A stretch of 64,000 nt of DNA. Source: Gammaproteobacteria bacterium (GTDB taxonomy: Bacteria > Pseudomonadota > Gammaproteobacteria > Pseudomonadales > Azotimanducaceae). The position numbers and the translations under genes were made by a program. The DNA lies in the NCBI GenBank assembly GCA_026706665.1, contig JAPOYI010000109.1, positions 1 through 64,000 of the forward strand. The letters are read 5' to 3'. This document shows, in pieces, positions 1 through 10,301 of the stretch. Below the pieces are notes generated by a model. The model made no database searches. It had not been told where the DNA came from and saw nothing but the letters and a program-made list of their open reading frames with translations. The stretch's first letter is position 1; the number at the start of each line of letters is the position of its first letter.

Positions 1-1342
1 AGAAGGTCAGACGGTCGTCGCGAAATTCCGCCAGGGCCAGGGCACCAACATCGCGCGCATTGGATTTGTTCGGTACCCAGCCGGCGACAACGAAATCTCC
101 GGTCCGAACGCCCCGCACCTTGATCCAGTCGTGGGATCTCCCACTCCTGTAGGGGCTGTCGGCACGTTTGCCCACCACCCCCTCGATGCCAAGCGTGCGC
201 ATCGAGCGATAGGCGTTGACCCCGAACCGGTCAATGTGGTCCGAGTACCGGATCGGGCCAGCCGACGGCAGCATCGCCCGAAGCAATGCCTTGCGTTTGA
301 GCAAACCCACGTCGCGGAGGTCTCGTTCGAGCGCCTGCGGCAGGTCGAAGGCGTAGTGCACGGCGGGGAGATCCAGGGCAGGGGTGGCGGATATGCCGGA
401 CGCGCTGCGTCCCCGGCGCTGCAGGAGCGAGAAACTCGGCACGCCACGCTCATCGAGCACAACCGCCTCACCATCGATGACGAACTGCGCGTAAGGCAGC
501 CGTGCCGCCGCTCTTGCGATCTCGGGAAAGCTGTCGGTGAGGTCCTTCCCGTTGCGCGAACGGAGCGTCACTTCGCTGTCGGACTTCTCGATCAGCACGC
601 GGTAACCGTCGTACTTGATCTCGAATACCCAGCCTTCCCGATCAAAGGCTTCGCCGGGTTGTGCGAGCATCGGGTCGACCTGGAAGATGCCGGGTTTTGG
701 AGGGCGCGGATCGATGCGGCCCAGCCGGCGCGCAAGCCGACTCGAGAGTCTTCCCGGGTCCGGCATGTCCTCGAGTGTCAGGCCGGAGTACACGGAATCG
801 TCGTGGGGCATCGCCGCCCCCGCCCATTGGTCCCGCTCCTTGATCAGCAGCCACTCCTTGCCCGCGCCCTTTCCGTCCGCTGCGCCCCTGCCCTTCATGC
901 GTACGAGTGTCCATCGGCCGCGGAGTTTGTGGCCCCGCAGTTCGAAGAGCAGCTTGCCTTCCTCGAAGCCTTCCGCGAAAGGTGTCAGCTCCACGTAGTC
1001 GCCGCAGTCCCAGACGATGACGTAGCCGGCACCGTAGTTGCCTTCGGGTATTTGGCCCTCGAAGTCCGCATAGTCGAGGGGGTGGTCCTCGACCAGCGCC
1101 GCAAACCGCTTGTCTTCGGGATCGGTGGATGGGCCCTTCGGCACGGCCCAGGAGCGCAGGACCCCGTCCACCTCGAGCCGGAAGTCCCAGTGCAGCCGGG
1201 TGGCAGCATGCTGCTGAATGACAAACGACCGGCGCGCACCCGTGGCAGGCGCACGCGTCACGCGCTCGGCAAAGGGCTCGGGTGTCGATCCGGCCGTGCG
1301 TTTACGCCGGTAACTGGCGAGATTGTCCCGTGTTGAGGGCAT
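1..1342 (-). CDS. ligD: ATP-dependent DNA ligase LigD (3'-phosphoesterase + ligase domains), partial, runs off left edge
   Basis: Minus-strand translation from ATG at 1342: MPSTRDNLASYRRKRTAGSTPEPF...FVIQQHAATRLHWDFRLEVDGVLRSWAVPKGPS (PE domain) then FEIKYDGYRVLIEKSDSEVTLRSRNGKDLT (ligase KxDGxR motif). Divergent from ku. Confidence 0.93.
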   Translation of the reverse strand, partial: MPSTRDNLASYRRKRTAGSTPEPFAERVTRAPATGARRSFVIQQHAATRLHWDFRLEVDGVLRSWAVPKGPSTDPEDKRFAALVEDHPLDYADFEGQIPEGNYGAGYVIVWDCGDYVELTPFAEGFEEGKLLFELRGHKLRGRWTLVRMKGRGAADGKGAGKEWLLIKERDQWAGAAMPHDDSVYSGLTLEDMPDPGRLSSRLARRLGRIDPRPPKPGIFQVDPMLAQPGEAFDREGWVFEIKYDGYRVLIEKSDSEVTLRSRNGKDLTDSFPEIARAAARLPYAQFVIDGEAVVLDERGVPSFSLLQRRGRSASGISATPALDLPAVHYAFDLPQALERDLRDVGLLKRKALLRAMLPSAGPIRYSDHIDRFGVNAYRSMRTLGIEGVVGKRADSPYRSGRSHDWIKVRGVRTGDFVVAGWVPNKSNARDVGALALAEFRDDRLTF

Positions 1343-1387
1343 ATGAGAGCTGCGCTATAGTCTCCAAAACATTGTGGAGTGCGTCAG

Positions 1388-2272
1388 ATGGTCGCGCGTC
1401 CCATTGGTTCTGCCACCATTTCCTTCGGTCTGGTTTCCATCCCCGTCAAACTCTATTCGACGGTGGACAGCACCAGGACAATCCGTTTCAACTACCTGAG
1501 CGACGATGGCGAACAGGTGTCGAGAGTCAGGCAGCAGTATATCCGTGCGACTGACGGGGAGGTAGTTCAGCGCAGCGAACTGATCCAGGGCTACGAGTTC
1601 ACCAAGGGTCAGTACGTGACGTTTACCGCCGAAGAACTGAAGGCGCTCCACGTGGAGGCGACGAATGCGATCGAGATTGCCGAGTTCATCCCGCTGTCCG
1701 ACGTGGAGCGCATCTACATCGATCACGTCTACTACCTCGGACCGGATACCGGCGCCGCGCGCTCCTATCACCTCCTGAGGCAGGCATTGCAGACGACAGG
1801 CCGTGCCGCGCTGGCGAATTTCGCGAAGCGGGGCCGCAGCCATCTCGTGCTGGTGCGCCCCATGGGCGACGGACTTGTGCTGGAGCAGCTCAAGTACCAG
1901 GACGAGTTACGCACGTTCGAGGACGTTCCGCTTGACTCGGTGGAGGTCGCCGAGGGAGAACTGGACCTTGCCATTCAGATCATTGAGCAGCGCACGAACG
2001 AGGCTTTCGAGCCGGACAGGTTCGAAGATGCCGTCCGCGCTCACATGCTGGACCTGATCCAGCGCAAGGTCGAGGGCAAGGAAGTCTCGGTTGCGCCGGA
2101 AGAACGCCCCGAAACGAAGATCATCGACCTGATGGAGGCGCTGAAGGCATCGGTCAGCGCCGACGGCGATGCCAAGCCCGCGAAGCGCGCCGCGCGTCGA
2201 ACGAGCGCCGCTGCGGACGGGGCGGGTCGCGAAACGAAGACGAGGCGTCGCCCGAAAACAGCGAAAGCATAG
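1388..2272 (+). CDS. ku: Non-homologous end joining protein Ku
   Basis: MVARPIGSATISFGLVSIPVKLYSTVDS... typical bacterial Ku N-terminus; basic Lys/Arg-rich C-terminal tail; next to ligD. Confidence 0.95.
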   Translation: MVARPIGSATISFGLVSIPVKLYSTVDSTRTIRFNYLSDDGEQVSRVRQQYIRATDGEVVQRSELIQGYEFTKGQYVTFTAEELKALHVEATNAIEIAEFIPLSDVERIYIDHVYYLGPDTGAARSYHLLRQALQTTGRAALANFAKRGRSHLVLVRPMGDGLVLEQLKYQDELRTFEDVPLDSVEVAEGELDLAIQIIEQRTNEAFEPDRFEDAVRAHMLDLIQRKVEGKEVSVAPEERPETKIIDLMEALKASVSADGDAKPAKRAARRTSAAADGAGRETKTRRRPKTAKA

Positions 2273-2296
2273 GCACCTGGGCAACAGCCGTACCGG

Positions 2297-3154
2297 ATGG
2301 CAGCAGTGGACAATAACGGGTCGGCGGCCGGATATACCACGGGAGAGGTCGTGGGCTTGATCGGCCTCACCCACGGCCAGGTGCGGCAGTACGTCAAGCG
2401 CGGCATCGTCGAACCAAGGCGGGGCGGCCGGCGCGAGTACCGGTTCTCCTTTCAGGACGTCGTGCTGTTGCGCACGGCCAAGGGGCTGCTCGACGACAAG
2501 GTCCCGGCCCGCAAGGCGATCTCGGCGCTCACCAAGCTCAAGGGCCGGTTGCCGAAGGCGACTCCGCTCGCATCCCTGCGCATATTCGCGGACGGCAAGG
2601 ACGTGGTGGTGCGCGCCGAAAAAGAACTGTGGGATGCGGAGTCCGGGCAGGGCCACCTGGATTTCGGCACACCGGCTGCGGTGGACGTATCGGGCGAAGT
2701 GGCGCGCATTGCCGATCGGGAACCGGGTGATCTTGCGGACCTCGAGGAGTTGGGCAGCCACGAGTGGTACAACCTGGGGCTGGACTACGAAGACTCCGAT
2801 GTCCAGAAGGCGAAGGAAGCCTACGCCCGCGCCATAGCCCTCAGTCCGGACAATGCGGATGCGCATGTCAACCTGGGCAGGCTGTTTCAGTTGGACGGCG
2901 ATCTCAAGCGGGCGAGGCGCCACTATCGCCTGGCACTCGATGCCTCCCCCGGGCACGAGCTTGCGATCTACAACACGGGTACCGTGTTTGATGAGCTGGA
3001 AGAACTGTCAACGGCGGCCAGGTACTACCACCGCGCGCCCGCCGTGCCCGATGCCCACTACAACCTCGCGCGGATCTTCGAATTGCGGGGTGACGAGGTT
3101 TCCTCCCTGCGCCACCTGCGAATCTACCGCCAACTCCTCGAAGAAAAGACCTGA
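2297..3154 (+). CDS. MerR-like HTH / TPR-repeat protein
   Basis: N-terminal YTTGEVVGLIGLTHGQVRQYVKRGIVEPRR...YRFSFQDVVLLRTAKGL (MerR-type HTH), C-terminal TPRs (AKEAYARAIALSPDNADAHVNLGRLFQLDGDLKRARRHYRLAL). Confidence 0.8.
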   Translation: MAAVDNNGSAAGYTTGEVVGLIGLTHGQVRQYVKRGIVEPRRGGRREYRFSFQDVVLLRTAKGLLDDKVPARKAISALTKLKGRLPKATPLASLRIFADGKDVVVRAEKELWDAESGQGHLDFGTPAAVDVSGEVARIADREPGDLADLEELGSHEWYNLGLDYEDSDVQKAKEAYARAIALSPDNADAHVNLGRLFQLDGDLKRARRHYRLALDASPGHELAIYNTGTVFDELEELSTAARYYHRAPAVPDAHYNLARIFELRGDEVSSLRHLRIYRQLLEEKT

Positions 3155-3200
3155 CGCGGTCAGACGTCGGAACACCGACGATTGCAGCGGAACGGGCCGC

Positions 3201-3950
3201 TCAGAAGTATCCTTCGCGCGCGTACCTCGTCCACGGTTCCCTCTCGCCGACACCGTAGCCTCGCAGCAATCCCTGCTTCAGCCACTCGCGAAAGTCGGGG
3301 TGGGCGTCGAGTGCGGTGACCCGGTCGAGGGCGTCCAGCCATGGGTTCGGATCGAATTCAACCTGGCGGTGGTGAAATACCCCGTCTTCGAAGACGCCGT
3401 AGCAGGCCAGCAGGTTGCCGCAGCGATTCTGTCCAACGCTGCCGGGATTGATGAATTCCCGTCCCTCTAGTGTGCGCCTGAACTGGACGTGTGAATGACC
3501 GAATAGCACGTACGGGCAGTCACTGCCGTCCGCCAATTGAACCAGAGCTTCGTCCGGCGAATCCGGCAGGGCGCGACGGAGCGCTCCCGGGAGGTTCCCG
3601 TGCCGCAGGCACATCCTGATTCCGTTCACCTCGTAATCCCCGCCCGGCCGCAGGTTGCGCAGGTATTCGAAGCCGGCGGGATCGAAGACATCGAAGGTCC
3701 ATTCGTACAATGCTCGCCAGTGTCCTGGCAAGGCGGTGACCCGTTCCGGTTTCAACATCTCCGCGTCGTGGTTGCCCATGATGGCGATACCGGGCAGTCC
3801 CTGCAGCAGCGCCATGGTTTCGTTGGGCTGCGGACCCGGAAGGATGGAGTCACCCAGGAAGACCGTCGTGTCCATGTCGCGCTCCTGGTCGAGAACGGCG
3901 GACAGCGCTTCGGCGTTCCCATGGACGTCGGAGATGACCAGTATTTTCAT
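3201..3950 (-). CDS. Metallophosphoesterase (YfcE/calcineurin-like)
   Basis: MKILVISDVHGNAEALSAVL...FLGDSILPGP...IMGNHDAEML...LFGHSHVQF. Confidence 0.88.
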   Translation of the reverse strand: MKILVISDVHGNAEALSAVLDQERDMDTTVFLGDSILPGPQPNETMALLQGLPGIAIMGNHDAEMLKPERVTALPGHWRALYEWTFDVFDPAGFEYLRNLRPGGDYEVNGIRMCLRHGNLPGALRRALPDSPDEALVQLADGSDCPYVLFGHSHVQFRRTLEGREFINPGSVGQNRCGNLLACYGVFEDGVFHHRQVEFDPNPWLDALDRVTALDAHPDFREWLKQGLLRGYGVGEREPWTRYAREGYF

Positions 3951-4097
3951 GCGCGTCGCCTGGCGACACATGCGGAACGCATTGGATCGCTTGCACTTCG
4001 TTTGGACGTATTAGACTTCGCATTGTAGGGGATTCGGGAGCGACTTGGAGTCCCGCGTCAACCGCTTCCGTTTCGCCTTGTTTCGGGAGCAACGAAG

Positions 4098-6941
4098 GTG
4101 AATTCCATGAACCAGACGATCAGGAGAATCTCGCGCCCCGGAAGGGCGATGGTGCCGGATGTCGGCGGATTCCTCATCGTGACATTGTGTCTGACGTTGC
4201 CCGTGCCGCAGTCGGCCTTCGCACAGGAGAGCGGGCCCGCGATCGAGGAGATCGTCGTTACCGGTTCGCGGATTCCGCGCGCCGACCTGGACGGCGTGGC
4301 GCCGGTGGCGACGTATTCGTCGGAAGATATCGACCGTTCCGGCGCGACGTCGATCGGCCAGTTGTTGCGGGAGATACCTTCCGTCGCCGGGGGCGCGCAG
4401 ACGACGCAAGTCAACAACGGCGGCGGCGGGGTCATGCAGATTTCGCTGCGCGGCATAGGCGCGGTGCGCACCCTTGTCCTCCTCAACGGCCGGCGGATCG
4501 TGGCCAGTGTGGACGAGGGCGCGAACGGCCTGGCGGTCGATCTCAACACGATCCCCACGTCTGTCATCGAGAGGGTCGAGGTCCTGAAGGACGGCGCGTC
4601 GGCGGTCTATGGCTCGGATGCCGTGGCAGGCGTTGTCAACATCATCACCAGGAAGCAGTTCGAAGGGTTCGAGTTGAGCGCGTACGCCGGGGACTCGACG
4701 AGAGGCGGCGGCGCCCGGCAACAGGTCGACCTGACTGTCGGAGGTCCCGGGAACTCCGTCTTCATAGCCTCCTTTACCGACGAAGAGGAAATCGAGGTCA
4801 CCGGTCGCGAGTGGGCTCAGACGCCGCTCTTCTATGCCGCCGGCGAGATTATTTTTCTGGGCAGCTCGGCTCCGCCATGGGGCCGTTACCGCAACTTTGC
4901 CGAAGAAGCGGCGGGCCGCGACTGCAACGGAGACGGCGCACTCGACGGAAACTGCGACGTGACGCTCGGACCGGAGTACGGAGACTTCCGCAGGTTCGAC
5001 TATTTTGGGGGTGACTCCTATAACTACGCGCCGTCCAACTACCAGCGGCAACCGAATTCGCGGGCGTCATTTTCCTTTTTTGGCGAAAGCGAACTCGACG
5101 AACTGCCGGAGGGTCTTCTCGGAGATCTGTCCGGCTATCTCGAAGCGACGTACATAATGCGTTCGTCCGAAGCAAAGCTGGCGGAAGTTCCGCTCGCACC
5201 GCTGGCGTTCTTCGGCCATCCCGCGCCATATTCGAAAGACAATTTCTACAATCCGTTTGGTGCCGACATTCCCGACTGGCGGCGACGCATGGTCGAGGGA
5301 GGTTCACGTACTGAGCCCAACGAAGAGGACACCGCGAGGCTCCTGGTCGGTCTCCTCGGAGAGTGGTTCGAGGGCCCGCTCGCTGGCTGGTCATGGGAAG
5401 GTCACGCGTCCTATGGCGAGTCGAAACGCGCGTCCCGATTCGGGCACATTTACGATCTTGAACGTGTCGCCAACGCGGTGGGCCCAACCATCGGCGATTC
5501 ACCAGGCAATTTGCGGTGCGCCAACGACACCGGGAATTGCGTGCCTTTGAGTACTTTTGGACAAGACAGCGTCACCCAGGAGATGCTCGACTACCTGACG
5601 TTCACAACCGACGAGACTTTCGGCATGGACCAGCGAATGCTGGCCGTCTCGTTGACGACGCCGGCCTTGTTCCAGGTGCCTGCGGGTGCCGTCGGTGCAG
5701 CCTTCGGACTCGAGTACCGGGACGAGTTCGCATTCGACATGCCAGACCCCAGGGTCGCTGCGTTGGGAGATGCGGCGACCGGTACGCCGCGTCAGCCCAC
5801 ATCGGGCGGTTATGACGTCACCGAAGCGTACCTGGAAATCGTGCTGCCGTTGCTGGCAGACCAACCCTTGGCGGAGCTTGTAGAGGTGGAGGCGGCGGTC
5901 CGGTTTTCGGACTACAGCGCCTTCGGCGCGACGACCAACCCCAAGATCGGCTTGCGATGGCGGTTGGGCGGCGATGTCGTTGCGCGTGGTAGCTTCTCTA
6001 CAGCGTTCCGCGCTCCGAATGTCGGCGAACTTTTCGGCGGTGCAGGATCCTCTTTCCCGTCGCTGTCGGATCCCTGCTCCGGGGGGCGTATGGGCGGTAA
6101 CGTGTGCATGGACCCGCGCGTTCCCGACCAGGGTTTCGAGATTATAAGCACGCAGATCCGGACTCGCGTGGGCGGCAACCCGGACCTCACGCCGGAAGAG
6201 GCGGATATCTTCACCGTCGGCATGGTATGGACGCCCGAGACAGGGCTTGCGGGCTTGTCCCTCGCGCTCGATTACTACGACTACGAACTCGTCGATGCGA
6301 TCGGAGGCCTGGGCGCGGACTTCATTCTCAACGCCTGCGCGATGCGGGGCGAACTGTGCGACAGGATCGAACGCTTCGCGGACGGCAACGTGCGGCAACT
6401 GGACAACCGGACCGCGAACGCGGCGGGGCTGGACTCGTCCGGCATAGACTTGGCACTCGCGTATCAGGGCCTCCCGCTGCCCGCGGGCGAGCTGGATTTT
6501 CGGCTGGACCTCACGCGCATACTCGCGCATGACGTCATTCAGCCGGACGGCACCGTGATCGAGCATGCACGGTGGTTCCGCGATGACCAGGATGGACACT
6601 TCGGCGAGTGGAAATACTCCTTGGGGTTGGCCTACATCTTCAATGACAACCTCGACATCTCCTGGGACATTCGGTTTATCGACGATGTCATGGAAGAGTA
6701 CGAAGACCAGTTCACCGGGGACGTCCTGGAACGCACCTTGGAAGGCGCCGTCTACCACGACCTGCAGGCGAACTGGCGGTTCGATGCATGGCGGGGCAGG
6801 TCGATGCTGACCGTCGGCGTCGACAACGTTCTCGACGACGACCCGTCCTTCTCGCTGGACGGGTTCAACGACAATACCGACGTGCGGACCTTCGATACGG
6901 TGGGACGTTTTGTGTACGGGAGGGTACGCTTCCAGATGTAG
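4098..6941 (+). CDS. TonB-dependent receptor
   Basis: Signal peptide, IEEIVVTGSRIPRADLDG plug start, LLNGRRI, VERVEVLKDGASAVYGSDAVAGVVNIITRK, C-terminal aromatic-rich beta strand ending FVYGRVRFQM. Confidence 0.95.
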   Translation: MNSMNQTIRRISRPGRAMVPDVGGFLIVTLCLTLPVPQSAFAQESGPAIEEIVVTGSRIPRADLDGVAPVATYSSEDIDRSGATSIGQLLREIPSVAGGAQTTQVNNGGGGVMQISLRGIGAVRTLVLLNGRRIVASVDEGANGLAVDLNTIPTSVIERVEVLKDGASAVYGSDAVAGVVNIITRKQFEGFELSAYAGDSTRGGGARQQVDLTVGGPGNSVFIASFTDEEEIEVTGREWAQTPLFYAAGEIIFLGSSAPPWGRYRNFAEEAAGRDCNGDGALDGNCDVTLGPEYGDFRRFDYFGGDSYNYAPSNYQRQPNSRASFSFFGESELDELPEGLLGDLSGYLEATYIMRSSEAKLAEVPLAPLAFFGHPAPYSKDNFYNPFGADIPDWRRRMVEGGSRTEPNEEDTARLLVGLLGEWFEGPLAGWSWEGHASYGESKRASRFGHIYDLERVANAVGPTIGDSPGNLRCANDTGNCVPLSTFGQDSVTQEMLDYLTFTTDETFGMDQRMLAVSLTTPALFQVPAGAVGAAFGLEYRDEFAFDMPDPRVAALGDAATGTPRQPTSGGYDVTEAYLEIVLPLLADQPLAELVEVEAAVRFSDYSAFGATTNPKIGLRWRLGGDVVARGSFSTAFRAPNVGELFGGAGSSFPSLSDPCSGGRMGGNVCMDPRVPDQGFEIISTQIRTRVGGNPDLTPEEADIFTVGMVWTPETGLAGLSLALDYYDYELVDAIGGLGADFILNACAMRGELCDRIERFADGNVRQLDNRTANAAGLDSSGIDLALAYQGLPLPAGELDFRLDLTRILAHDVIQPDGTVIEHARWFRDDQDGHFGEWKYSLGLAYIFNDNLDISWDIRFIDDVMEEYEDQFTGDVLERTLEGAVYHDLQANWRFDAWRGRSMLTVGVDNVLDDDPSFSLDGFNDNTDVRTFDTVGRFVYGRVRFQM

Positions 6942-6976
6942 CCCGCGCGGAGGCGGGGCATCGATGCGAATCGTCC

Positions 6977-7945
6977 ATGGAGGATCAGGAACCCGGGCAG
7001 GCCGAACTTCCATCCATGGGCGATGTCCTCGCTGCGGCGGAGCGTATCGGGGGTCACGCTATCCGCACTCCCGTGATCACGTCCTCGACCCTGGACGCCA
7101 TGTTCGGGGCGAGGCTTTTCTTCAAGTGCGAGAACTTCCAGAAGGCCGGGGCGTTCAAGTTCCGAGGCGCCTGCAATGCCGTGTTCTCGCTCTCGGAAGA
7201 CGATGCGCGGCGCGGTGTGGCGACGCACTCGTCGGGCAATCACGGGGCTGCGCTGGCACTTGCGGCGAGGTTGCGCGGCATTCCCTGCCGGGTGGTGATG
7301 CCCCGCAATGCGCCGGACGTCAAGAAGGCCGCGGTGTCGGGCTATGGTGCGAATATCGATTTCTGTGCGCCGACGCTCGCTGCGCGGGAGGAGATGCTCG
7401 AGGACGTTGTCGCCCGAACGAACGTTGCGGTCGTTCACCCCTACGACGACTCGCGCGTCATTGCGGGACAAGGCACCGTGGCGCTGGAACTCATCGACGA
7501 CGTGCCGAATCTCGACCTGGTCCTGACCCCCATCGGTGGCGGCGGTCTCACTGCGGGCGTGGCGCTGGCGGTGAAGTCGCGTTCTCCCGGGACCGGAATG
7601 GTGGCCGTCGAACCTGAAGGAGCGGACGACGCCTGCCGGTCGTTTCGTACCGGGGAACGACTGCCTTCCGTCTCGCCGAAGACCATCGCAGACGGGCTGC
7701 TGACATCGGTCGGCGTGCGCAACTTCGCGCTGATCCAGCGTTGGGTCGACGACATAGTGACTGTCGACGACCCGGCGATAATTCGCGCAATGCGCCTCGT
7801 TTGGGAAAGGATGAAGATCCTCGTGGAACCGTCGGCCGCGGTGCCTCTGGCCGCCCTCGTCCAGAACCGGATCGACGTGCGTGGCAGGCGCGTCGGTATG
7901 GTCCTTTCCGGGGGCAATGTCGACCTGGACAGGTTGCCCTGGTAG
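6977..7945 (+). CDS. PLP-dependent serine/threonine dehydratase or racemase family (threo-3-hydroxyaspartate ammonia-lyase / serine racemase-like)
   Basis: FKCENFQKAGAFKFRGACNAV (PLP Lys motif), SSGNHGAALALAA, PIGGGGLTAG, VLSGGNVD. Confidence 0.9.
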   Translation: MEDQEPGQAELPSMGDVLAAAERIGGHAIRTPVITSSTLDAMFGARLFFKCENFQKAGAFKFRGACNAVFSLSEDDARRGVATHSSGNHGAALALAARLRGIPCRVVMPRNAPDVKKAAVSGYGANIDFCAPTLAAREEMLEDVVARTNVAVVHPYDDSRVIAGQGTVALELIDDVPNLDLVLTPIGGGGLTAGVALAVKSRSPGTGMVAVEPEGADDACRSFRTGERLPSVSPKTIADGLLTSVGVRNFALIQRWVDDIVTVDDPAIIRAMRLVWERMKILVEPSAAVPLAALVQNRIDVRGRRVGMVLSGGNVDLDRLPW

Positions 7946-7951
7946 TCGATC

Positions 7952-9178
7952 TTGCGCCTGGCGGAAACCCTCAACGCGAATGTCGCGATTTTCGCCGTGG
8001 CGCAGGCTGCGGCCGTCACGGGGACCGTGGCCGTGATCACCCTGGGCGGGATCGTGGGCAGCGTCATGGCGCCCGTCCCCGCGCTCACCACGCTGTCCAT
8101 GTCGCTTCTTGTCGTCGGTACCGCCGTATCGACGGTATTCGCCGCCTGGACGATGTCGCGGATCGGCCGCGCGCGCGGATTCGCATTCGGCGCGGGCATG
8201 GGATGCGTCGGCGCCCTCTGCGCCTTTGTGGCAATGATCGAGCAGAGTTTCCTGTTGTTCTGCGGGGCTGCCCTGCTCATGGGCGTTGCCAATGCCTTCG
8301 CGCATCAATACCGTTTCGCGGCGGCGGAAAGCGTCCCTCCGGAATCTGCGGGGTGGGCGGTGTCCATCACCCTCCTGGGTTCGCTGGTGGGAGCCGTCCT
8401 GGGTCCAGAGTTCGCCGCGCGCGGCGAATACTGGACGGGCGGCGCGCGGTTTGCCGGAACATTCCTGGCGGTAGCCGGATGCTACGTGTTCGCCGGCCTG
8501 TTGCTGCTGCGGCTGCGCATGCCGCAGGCATCGCCTGTGGTCCCGGAGAACGTGCCAGGGGTGGCCGCAATCGTCCGGAACCGGATCTTCATCGTCGCGG
8601 TTCTCGGCGGGGCGGTGGGCTATGGCGTGATGTCTTTCATCATGACCGCCACGCCGCTTTCCATGCATGTCGTCGACGGCCACTCGCTCGTCCACACTGC
8701 GGCAGTCATCCAGGCTCACGTGCTGGCGATGTATGCCCCTTCGCTGGCGACGGGCTACCTCATCGGCAGGATCGGCAGCCGCCGCGTGATGATCGCCGGG
8801 GCGGGCGTGCTCTGCATCACGGTGATAGCGGGTTTTGCCGGCCGGGAGGTCATGCACTACGGGGCGTCGATGGTCGCCCTGGGCGTGGGCTGGAACTTCC
8901 TCTACGTCGGCGGCACCACGCTCCTCGGTAGCGCGCACCGCCCCGACGAACGGTATCGCGCCCAGGCGATCAACGACGCCACCGTGTTCGGCATCTCGGC
9001 CGCTGGCTCGCTCTCCGCGGGCGCCGTGATGCAGTTTTTCGGCTGGAACGCCGTGCTCGGCACGTCAATCCCGGCGATTGTGATTGCCATCGCGTTACTC
9101 ACCCGGGTTCGACCGGAACCGGGCTTGCATCGCGCTCACCCGCAGCCGAGACCCGGTCGTTCGAGGGGCAGCACCTGA
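7952..9178 (+). CDS. MFS transporter
   Basis: About 12 hydrophobic segments; YbfB/YjiJ-like MFS look; TTG start probable. Confidence 0.78.
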   Translation: MRLAETLNANVAIFAVAQAAAVTGTVAVITLGGIVGSVMAPVPALTTLSMSLLVVGTAVSTVFAAWTMSRIGRARGFAFGAGMGCVGALCAFVAMIEQSFLLFCGAALLMGVANAFAHQYRFAAAESVPPESAGWAVSITLLGSLVGAVLGPEFAARGEYWTGGARFAGTFLAVAGCYVFAGLLLLRLRMPQASPVVPENVPGVAAIVRNRIFIVAVLGGAVGYGVMSFIMTATPLSMHVVDGHSLVHTAAVIQAHVLAMYAPSLATGYLIGRIGSRRVMIAGAGVLCITVIAGFAGREVMHYGASMVALGVGWNFLYVGGTTLLGSAHRPDERYRAQAINDATVFGISAAGSLSAGAVMQFFGWNAVLGTSIPAIVIAIALLTRVRPEPGLHRAHPQPRPGRSRGST

Positions 9179-10179
9179 CCATTGCGCATCGGCGGCAGCG
9201 CGGCGGGGAAGGAGAACGCTTCGCTGGCCGGCATCCAAGGAACCTCGATCCATCTCGATGCGGGCGACGTGAATGCCCACTGCACCGACGCGTAGAGCGA
9301 CGGGCCGAGCCGGAAATTGTGCGGGCAGAGTGCGACGTTATAGAGCTCGGCCAGCGTGCTCACGCGGCGCGCGGCGGTCAGGCCGCCGATCTTCGTGATC
9401 TCGGGCTGCAGATAGGCGAGCGCGCCCGTGGCAAGCAGCCGGTCGAAGCCTTCCAGGGCATATTCGTTTTCACCGGCGGCCAGGTCGCATTCGATGGACG
9501 CGCCCACGCGGGCGATGGCGGCATGGTCCCGCATGGGCCGCACCGGCTCCTCGAACCAGGTGACCCCCAACTCGCTCAGCCGCCTGCCGACTGCGATCGC
9601 CTGCAGAGGATCGAAGTGGCCGTTGACGTCGACCATGATCTCAACGGCGTCACCGAACTCGTCGCGGAGTACGGCGGTTAGCTCCGGGTCGATCTCGTGC
9701 AGCTTGACTGCGGCGAATCCGGCTTCCATGGCGCGAGCGGTTTCGGTGACGAGGCGATCGGGTTCCCGCAAGGGCGGGAGGCTCGCGTAGCCGGGAATAC
9801 CGTCGCTCACCGGTCCGCCGAGGAGGGCCATGACGCTAGTGCCCAGGTGTTTCCCCTTGAGGTCCCAGAGTGCCAGGTCCACGCCGGACAGCCCCATCAG
9901 AAAGATGCCCTGGTCCGCGTACCGATAGCCCCAGTCCCACATTTCGAGCCAGAGGCGTTCGATGGCGTCGGCTTCGCGTCCGCGAATCCTTGGCCCGAGC
10001 ATGTCGTTGATCACGGCGATGATCGGCGATGCCGTCCTGCTCCGTCGCTCGGGATCGAGAATTCCCCACCAGGCTTCGCCCACGCCTTCGATGCCGTCCG
10101 AATCGCGCACCCGCACGACGACATTGACGAGCGACTCGTCGTGCAGCAACTCGGCGGTGACGTTCTCGATTCGGGCCAT
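9136..10179 (-). CDS. Mandelate racemase/muconate-lactonizing (enolase superfamily) enzyme
   Basis: AVKLHE, MVDVNGHFD, WFEEPV, AAGENEY, QPEITKIGGLTAARRV, CPHNF motifs. Confidence 0.9.
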   Translation of the reverse strand: MARIENVTAELLHDESLVNVVVRVRDSDGIEGVGEAWWGILDPERRSRTASPIIAVINDMLGPRIRGREADAIERLWLEMWDWGYRYADQGIFLMGLSGVDLALWDLKGKHLGTSVMALLGGPVSDGIPGYASLPPLREPDRLVTETARAMEAGFAAVKLHEIDPELTAVLRDEFGDAVEIMVDVNGHFDPLQAIAVGRRLSELGVTWFEEPVRPMRDHAAIARVGASIECDLAAGENEYALEGFDRLLATGALAYLQPEITKIGGLTAARRVSTLAELYNVALCPHNFRLGPSLYASVQWAFTSPASRWIEVPWMPASEAFSFPAALPPMRNGQVLPLERPGLGCG

Positions 10180-10301
10180 GGCGACTCCCGGCGCGGCGAC
10201 GGAGAGATTCTGACACAGGGACGGTGAACGCGTCTGCGGGTTGATGAATACCGCCCTGGCAGCGCAGTATCAGCGCTTGCCAATCCTCTCCACGAGATAC
10301 C

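Noticed and set aside
6752-8938. 728-aa minus-strand ORF
   Set aside because: Antisense to the dehydratase and MFS genes; low-complexity, His/Arg/Asp-rich composition typical of a shadow ORF in GC-rich DNA.
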